From Pseudoramibacter faecis (GTDB lineage: Bacteria > Bacillota > Clostridia > Eubacteriales > Eubacteriaceae): a stretch of DNA of 64,000 nucleotides. Of the stretch, positions 60,785 to 64,000 are shown one piece after another. The position numbers and the translations under genes are program-made. Every line of letters starts with the position of its first letter. Position 1 is the first letter of the stretch. The notes under the pieces were generated by a model. That model had not been told where the DNA came from. It searched no databases and was given only the letters and a program-made list of their open reading frames with translations. The stretch lies in NCBI RefSeq assembly GCF_036289405.1, contig NZ_JAYFFI010000003.1, positions 124,001 through 188,000 on the forward strand, written 5' to 3'.

Positions 60785-61500
60785 AAAAATATTCACTATA
60801 TTATTTATAATCATAACCATGCGTTGAACACATGGTTTGATCAGACCCTATAAGGATCTGCCTCTTGTGGCAGCCCCTCATGGGGCATCGGATCAGCCTG
60901 ACAATCACATTGTATTTACTGGTGGCCCCCTATTCGGGGCTTTCCATTTTGCCCTTCTTCACAGGCTCACCCGTGAACGGGCCAATAAACTCTTTCATAC
61001 TCAATTGATCATTCGCTATATCATCCTGCAACTGATTCCTGATCTGGTTTTTGATTGTCGTTTCATATTTTCCTACTGTATCAACATAATATCCTCTACA
61101 CCAGAAAGGTCTATTCCCATATTTATATTTCAGGTTTGCGTGTCTGTCAAATATCATAGCTCTTCAGATATCCCATAAATGACGATACGCTAAAATGAGG
61201 CGGGATCTCAACAAGCATATGGATATGATCAGGACAGCATTCCGACTCAATGATATTTCCCCCTTCCCTCCGACTTAACTCTCTAAGTATTTTCCTCAGA
61301 TTATTTGTCTTCAATACTTCGGTGCGAATACAATGTAATACTTGCGCCGCCACTTCCTATGAGATAAACTTTGCATGTCATTTTTCATGACATAACCTCC
61401 TATGTTCGTTTTTGTGGTTGGCAAGCCACATTTAGCGTATCATAGGAGATTAATTACCTATACTAAAGCATTTTTGCCGACCCCCAGTTGAACTGGGAGT
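60785..61500 (-). mobile_element. IS200-type element relic upstream of rnf
   Basis: Hairpins AACCATG/CATGGTT (60815-60837) and CCCAGTT/AACTGGG (61483-61497) stand at the ends, as expected for the subterminal palindromes recognised by TnpA. Between the left hairpin and the transposase end lie three further small stems (near 60856, 60876 and 60928). No TnpB is present. Exact ends cannot be fixed by eye. Confidence 0.65.
60930..61388 (-). pseudogene. IS200/IS605 TnpA Y1 transposase, frameshifted, catalytic Tyr lost
   Basis: ATG 61388, after AGGAGGTTATGTC, opens KNDMQSLSHRKWRRKYYIVF. A stop and gap near 61310 follow. A second frame gives ILRELSRREGGNIIES and CPDHIHMLVEIPPHFSVSSF with the HUH motif (HIH). 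A third gives MIFDRHANLKYKYGNR, FWCRGYYVDTVGKY and IRNQLQDDIANDQL. The catalytic tyrosine expected just before IRNQLQ is replaced by glutamine (KNQIRNQ). It is inactive. Confidence 0.82.
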
Positions 61501-61524
61501 TTTTATCGCTTAAGCGACAAACAT

Positions 61525-61558
61525 AAAAAAGTGACGTCAAAAGACGTCACTTTTTTTC
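61525..61558 (-). terminator. Aminopeptidase gene terminator
   Basis: GTGACGTC/GACGTCAC stem flanked by an A-run and a T-run; works in both directions and also shields the IS200 relic. Confidence 0.9.
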
Positions 61559-61587
61559 GTTTACCGATCTGATTGATCAATTATTTT

Positions 61588-63015
61588 TTATGCCCAAGTG
61601 TAATCAAAGAAGGCGCGATAAGCTTTATAGGTCATATAAGCATCCACCTTGGCGCATTGTTCAAAGGGGGCGTGCATCGAAAGAATCGGCGTTCCGCAGT
61701 CCACCACCTCGATGTCGTAATTGGCGAGCATATAAGCGATGGTGCCTCCGCCGCCGAGATCAATCTTACCCATTTCGCCAAGTTGCCAGGTCACACCGGC
61801 ATCGTCGAAGCAGCGGCGCAGCTGTCCGAGAAATTCCGGATTGGCGTCGGACCCGCCAGATTTACCTCTGGCCCCGCCGTATTTCTTAAGGGTCACACCT
61901 TTACCGGCAAAGGAGGCGTTGGTCATGTCATGAGTGCCGGCAAAATTAGGATCAAAGGCCGCCGTAACGTCCGCCGACAGACAATAGGAATGGGACAGGC
62001 AGCGGCGAATCGCTAAAGGAGCATCGCCACTCCCCTGAAGTGCGATCAGTTCTGCCACTTGATTTTCAAAAAAGCGAGACTGCATCCCCGTATTGCCGTA
62101 GCTGCCGATTTCTTCTTTGTCGGCCAAAATCACGGCCCGGGTTTTTCCCGGTGCATCTGCCGCATCCAAAATGCCGCGAACCGCCGCGTAAGCACAGACC
62201 CGATCGTCTTGACCGAAAGAGAGCACCATGGATCGATCGAGTCCCATATCTCTGGCTTTACCCGCCGGAACGATTTCAAGCTCGGCACTGGCAAAATCGT
62301 CTTCTGTCAGGCCGTATTGCCGGTTAAGCAGCTGCAGTACCGTTGCCTTCACCGCTTTGCCGTCTTCTTCGTCCGCCAACGGTGTCGAGGCGATTAACGG
62401 GTTAAGCTGTTCTCCTTCAAAGGCTTCGGCCACCTTTTTCTGAGTCTGCTTCTGGGAAAGATGGGGTAGCAAATCGGTGATGCAGAAAACCGGATCGTCT
62501 TTGCCGTCTCCGATGGCAATATCAACTACCGCGCCGTCTTTTTTCACCACCGTGCCGTAAAGCGCCAGCGGAATAGTCAGCCACTGGTACTTTTTGATGC
62601 CGCCATAATAATGAGTTTTGAAGAACGCCAGATGGCTGTCTTCGTAGAGCGGCATCGGCTTCAGGTCGAGCCGCGGGCAGTCGAGATGCGCCCCGACGAT
62701 GAGTATGCCCTCGGCCAAGGGCGCCCTCCCCATCACAAAGAGCATCACGGATTTATTGCGGTGCAGCATATACACTTTATCCCCCGCGGACAGTTTCCCC
62801 GCCGCCTGATAATCGGCCAGCGGCTTAAATCCGCGGGCTTTGGCCAGGGCTACCGCCGACTTGGCGCAAAGTCGTTCCGTTTTCGAGCGGTCGAGAAAGT
62901 CCTTATAACCTTCGCCGTATTCCGCGACGGCCTTGTCTTCCCCGTCCTCGAGATTCTGCCACGCCCATTTAAAATCAGCGCTTAAATTTTCATAGACTGT
63001 TTTTTCGTCAGACAT
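61588..63015 (-). CDS. M18-family aspartyl aminopeptidase
   Basis: A 475-residue cytosolic metallopeptidase. The metal ligands are in ILIVGAHLDCPRLDLKP (His), VILADKEEIGSYGNTGMQSR (Glu pair) and SADVTAAFDPNFAG; a final histidine is in PILSMHAPFEQC. It resembles the clostridial branch annotated as aminopeptidase 1, which removes N-terminal acidic or neutral residues. ATG 63015 is used because GAGGAG stands before it; upstream in-frame codons are low-quality sequence. It forms a single unit with its own terminator. Confidence 0.92.
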   Translation of the reverse strand: MSDEKTVYENLSADFKWAWQNLEDGEDKAVAEYGEGYKDFLDRSKTERLCAKSAVALAKARGFKPLADYQAAGKLSAGDKVYMLHRNKSVMLFVMGRAPLAEGILIVGAHLDCPRLDLKPMPLYEDSHLAFFKTHYYGGIKKYQWLTIPLALYGTVVKKDGAVVDIAIGDGKDDPVFCITDLLPHLSQKQTQKKVAEAFEGEQLNPLIASTPLADEEDGKAVKATVLQLLNRQYGLTEDDFASAELEIVPAGKARDMGLDRSMVLSFGQDDRVCAYAAVRGILDAADAPGKTRAVILADKEEIGSYGNTGMQSRFFENQVAELIALQGSGDAPLAIRRCLSHSYCLSADVTAAFDPNFAGTHDMTNASFAGKGVTLKKYGGARGKSGGSDANPEFLGQLRRCFDDAGVTWQLGEMGKIDLGGGGTIAYMLANYDIEVVDCGTPILSMHAPFEQCAKVDAYMTYKAYRAFFDYTWA

Positions 63016-63070
63016 CGTAAACTCCTCTCTGTCTTTTCGCGTTTTATATTTATTGCAATCGGACCGACTT

Positions 63071-63706
63071 TTATTTAACGCCTTCCGCACAGACCCATTG
63101 ATGCTCAGGCTCAATATGGATCGAAAGATCCGCAAATCCCGCATTTTTGAACAAATCGACAAAACCGTCGAGGCTCAGGTTGCGCATTTGATATTCGGCG
63201 ATATTGTCAAGCACCGGCTGGGGCAGCCCCGGATGGTCATAAATCTCTGCCACGAGCAGAAAATGCCCGCCAGGCTTAAGCACACGGCACACTTCCTGCA
63301 CGTCCGTTTCCAGTGCCGGCCAAAAATAATAGCTCTCAACCGTCACGATTTTATCGAATTGATCGTCCCCAAAGGGCAGCGCAGAAACAGAGCCTGCCAC
63401 GATGTCCATCCGGCCTGCGTCCACCGCTTCCTGATTATAGACACTGGCTTCCGCCACCGATACCTCAGAGTAATCCACGCCGGTCAGATGGCCGCTCGTC
63501 ACTTGCTCCGCCATGCGATGCAGACAGGCACCGCCGCCGCACCCCACGTCCAGCACGCAGTCATCCGCTTTAAAAGTCAAATGGCTCAGCGCCCACCGGG
63601 TAAGCGGGCCATGGCTGTCGTTCATCCGGGCGAGCATTTGCGCGCCGGCTTCTCCTTCCGGTTTGTTGGGGCGGCCTTCCGCCGTAATTTCCTGTTGTTT
63701 CATCAT
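63071..63706 (-). CDS. Class I SAM-dependent methyltransferase
   Basis: A 211-residue enzyme. CVLDVGCGGGACLHRMAEQ (motif I, about residues 51-69), LTGVDYSEVSVAEA (motif II), FDKIVTVESYYFWPALE (motif IV) and RVLKPGGHFLLVAE (post-motif) make a UbiE/arsenite-methyltransferase-like fold. The substrate is unknown. ATG 63706 follows AAGGTAGG; a GTG 6 bp earlier is possible. It stands between the aminopeptidase and a DUF896 gene on the same strand. Confidence 0.88.
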   Translation of the reverse strand: MMKQQEITAEGRPNKPEGEAGAQMLARMNDSHGPLTRWALSHLTFKADDCVLDVGCGGGACLHRMAEQVTSGHLTGVDYSEVSVAEASVYNQEAVDAGRMDIVAGSVSALPFGDDQFDKIVTVESYYFWPALETDVQEVCRVLKPGGHFLLVAEIYDHPGLPQPVLDNIAEYQMRNLSLDGFVDLFKNAGFADLSIHIEPEHQWVCAEGVK

Positions 63707-63743
63707 AGTCACCTACCTTTGTTTTATAAATTTTTTCAAAGAT

Positions 63744-64000
63744 TCAATGCTGTTGCTTTGCCTCATATTCGCGGCGCAGCTTGGCCGATAGTTCATCCAC
63801 ATGCGCCCGCTCTTTCGGCGTATATTCAGATTCTGGTTTGGGATCCACGAACACAATATTATCGAGCTGTGCTTTTAAATTTCGGCGAAACCCGGCGATA
63901 TACACCTCGCGCAGCGCCGTCTGTTCTGCCTTTTCCTCCGGCGTCAGCCCTTCAGGCGAGCGTTGCTTCCTGGCCAGCGCGTTAATCCGTGCTAATGGTT
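63744..64000 (-). CDS. DUF896 (YnzC-like) protein, start beyond window
   Basis: The last 84 residues or so are visible: ARINALARKQRSPEGLTPEE, then REVYIAGFRRNLKAQLDNIV and a charged tail KERAHVDELSAKLRREYEAK. This is the helical-hairpin DUF896 family (YnzC of Bacillus, linked to the SOS response), usually 75-90 residues, so only the first few codons are missing. No function is established. Confidence 0.85.
   Translation of the reverse strand, partial: PLARINALARKQRSPEGLTPEEKAEQTALREVYIAGFRRNLKAQLDNIVFVDPKPESEYTPKERAHVDELSAKLRREYEAKQQH

Noticed and set aside
1..64000. CRISPR arrays, tRNA or rRNA genes, prophage structural genes.
   Set aside because: No regularly spaced repeats, no cloverleaf with TTCGA arm and no capsid, tail or terminase genes were seen on either strand.

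Overview
The window reads as a chromosome segment of an anaerobic, moderate-GC Firmicute of the class Clostridia, most likely the Eubacteriaceae (a Pseudoramibacter/Eubacterium-like organism). The evidence is a complete six-gene Rnf ferredoxin:NAD+ oxidoreductase operon, a class I hybrid-cluster protein, a ThyX-type thymidylate synthase, a tyrosine T-box leader, strong AGGAGG-type ribosome binding sites and a typical clostridial gene order (tig-clpP-clpX-lon-engB). The genus is an inference; no rRNA or tRNA gene is present to settle it.

1-9.65 kb is an accessory region. It holds a LysR regulator divergent from an RraA-like gene, relaxase and integrase remnants, a transglutaminase-like protein, two TfoX-like genes (one truncated), a GNAT acetyltransferase, a HipB/HipA-like kinase module flanked by 11-bp direct repeats, a frameshifted GntR regulator, and a nested graveyard: the C-terminus of a conjugative-element helicase, a group II intron fragment, an IS200 fragment and a solitary IS3-type end that seems to serve as the tyrS terminator.

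9.67-44.9 kb is mostly intact housekeeping DNA, nearly all on the minus strand: tyrS with its T-box, chrA pair, ferredoxin, Crp/Fnr regulator, hcp, HAD phosphatase, RseC-like protein, aspS, hemZ, an MBL hydrolase, dtd, relA, apt, recJ, secF, secD, gltX, queG, engB, lon, clpX, clpP, tig, nth, a class A PBP, an RluA-type synthase and radC. It is broken only by a three-indel cysE pseudogene and a degraded IS110 element with its non-coding left flank.

45-53 kb is a second plastic region: a CsoR-type repressor, then three consecutive decayed genes (DinB with a YolD-like tail, a flavin disulfide reductase, a nitroreductase), followed by a 3-hydroxyacyl-CoA dehydrogenase, a small membrane protein, a YgjP-like metallopeptidase, thyX, a deleted IS3-family element with both terminal repeats and a TetR regulator. 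53-64 kb carries thiI and a cysteine desulfurase (thiouridine/thiamine sulfur supply), the rnfCDGEAB operon, an IS200 relic about 100 bp upstream of rnfC, an M18 aminopeptidase, a methyltransferase and the start of a DUF896 gene.

The most coherent regulatory signal is a Crp/Fnr gene sitting between a ferredoxin gene and hcp. A perfect 18-bp palindrome lies about 41.5 bp upstream of the predicted hcp start, and a similar 14-bp site lies about 42.5 bp upstream of the predicted ferredoxin start. Decay is concentrated in mobile and accessory genes, while housekeeping frames are intact.
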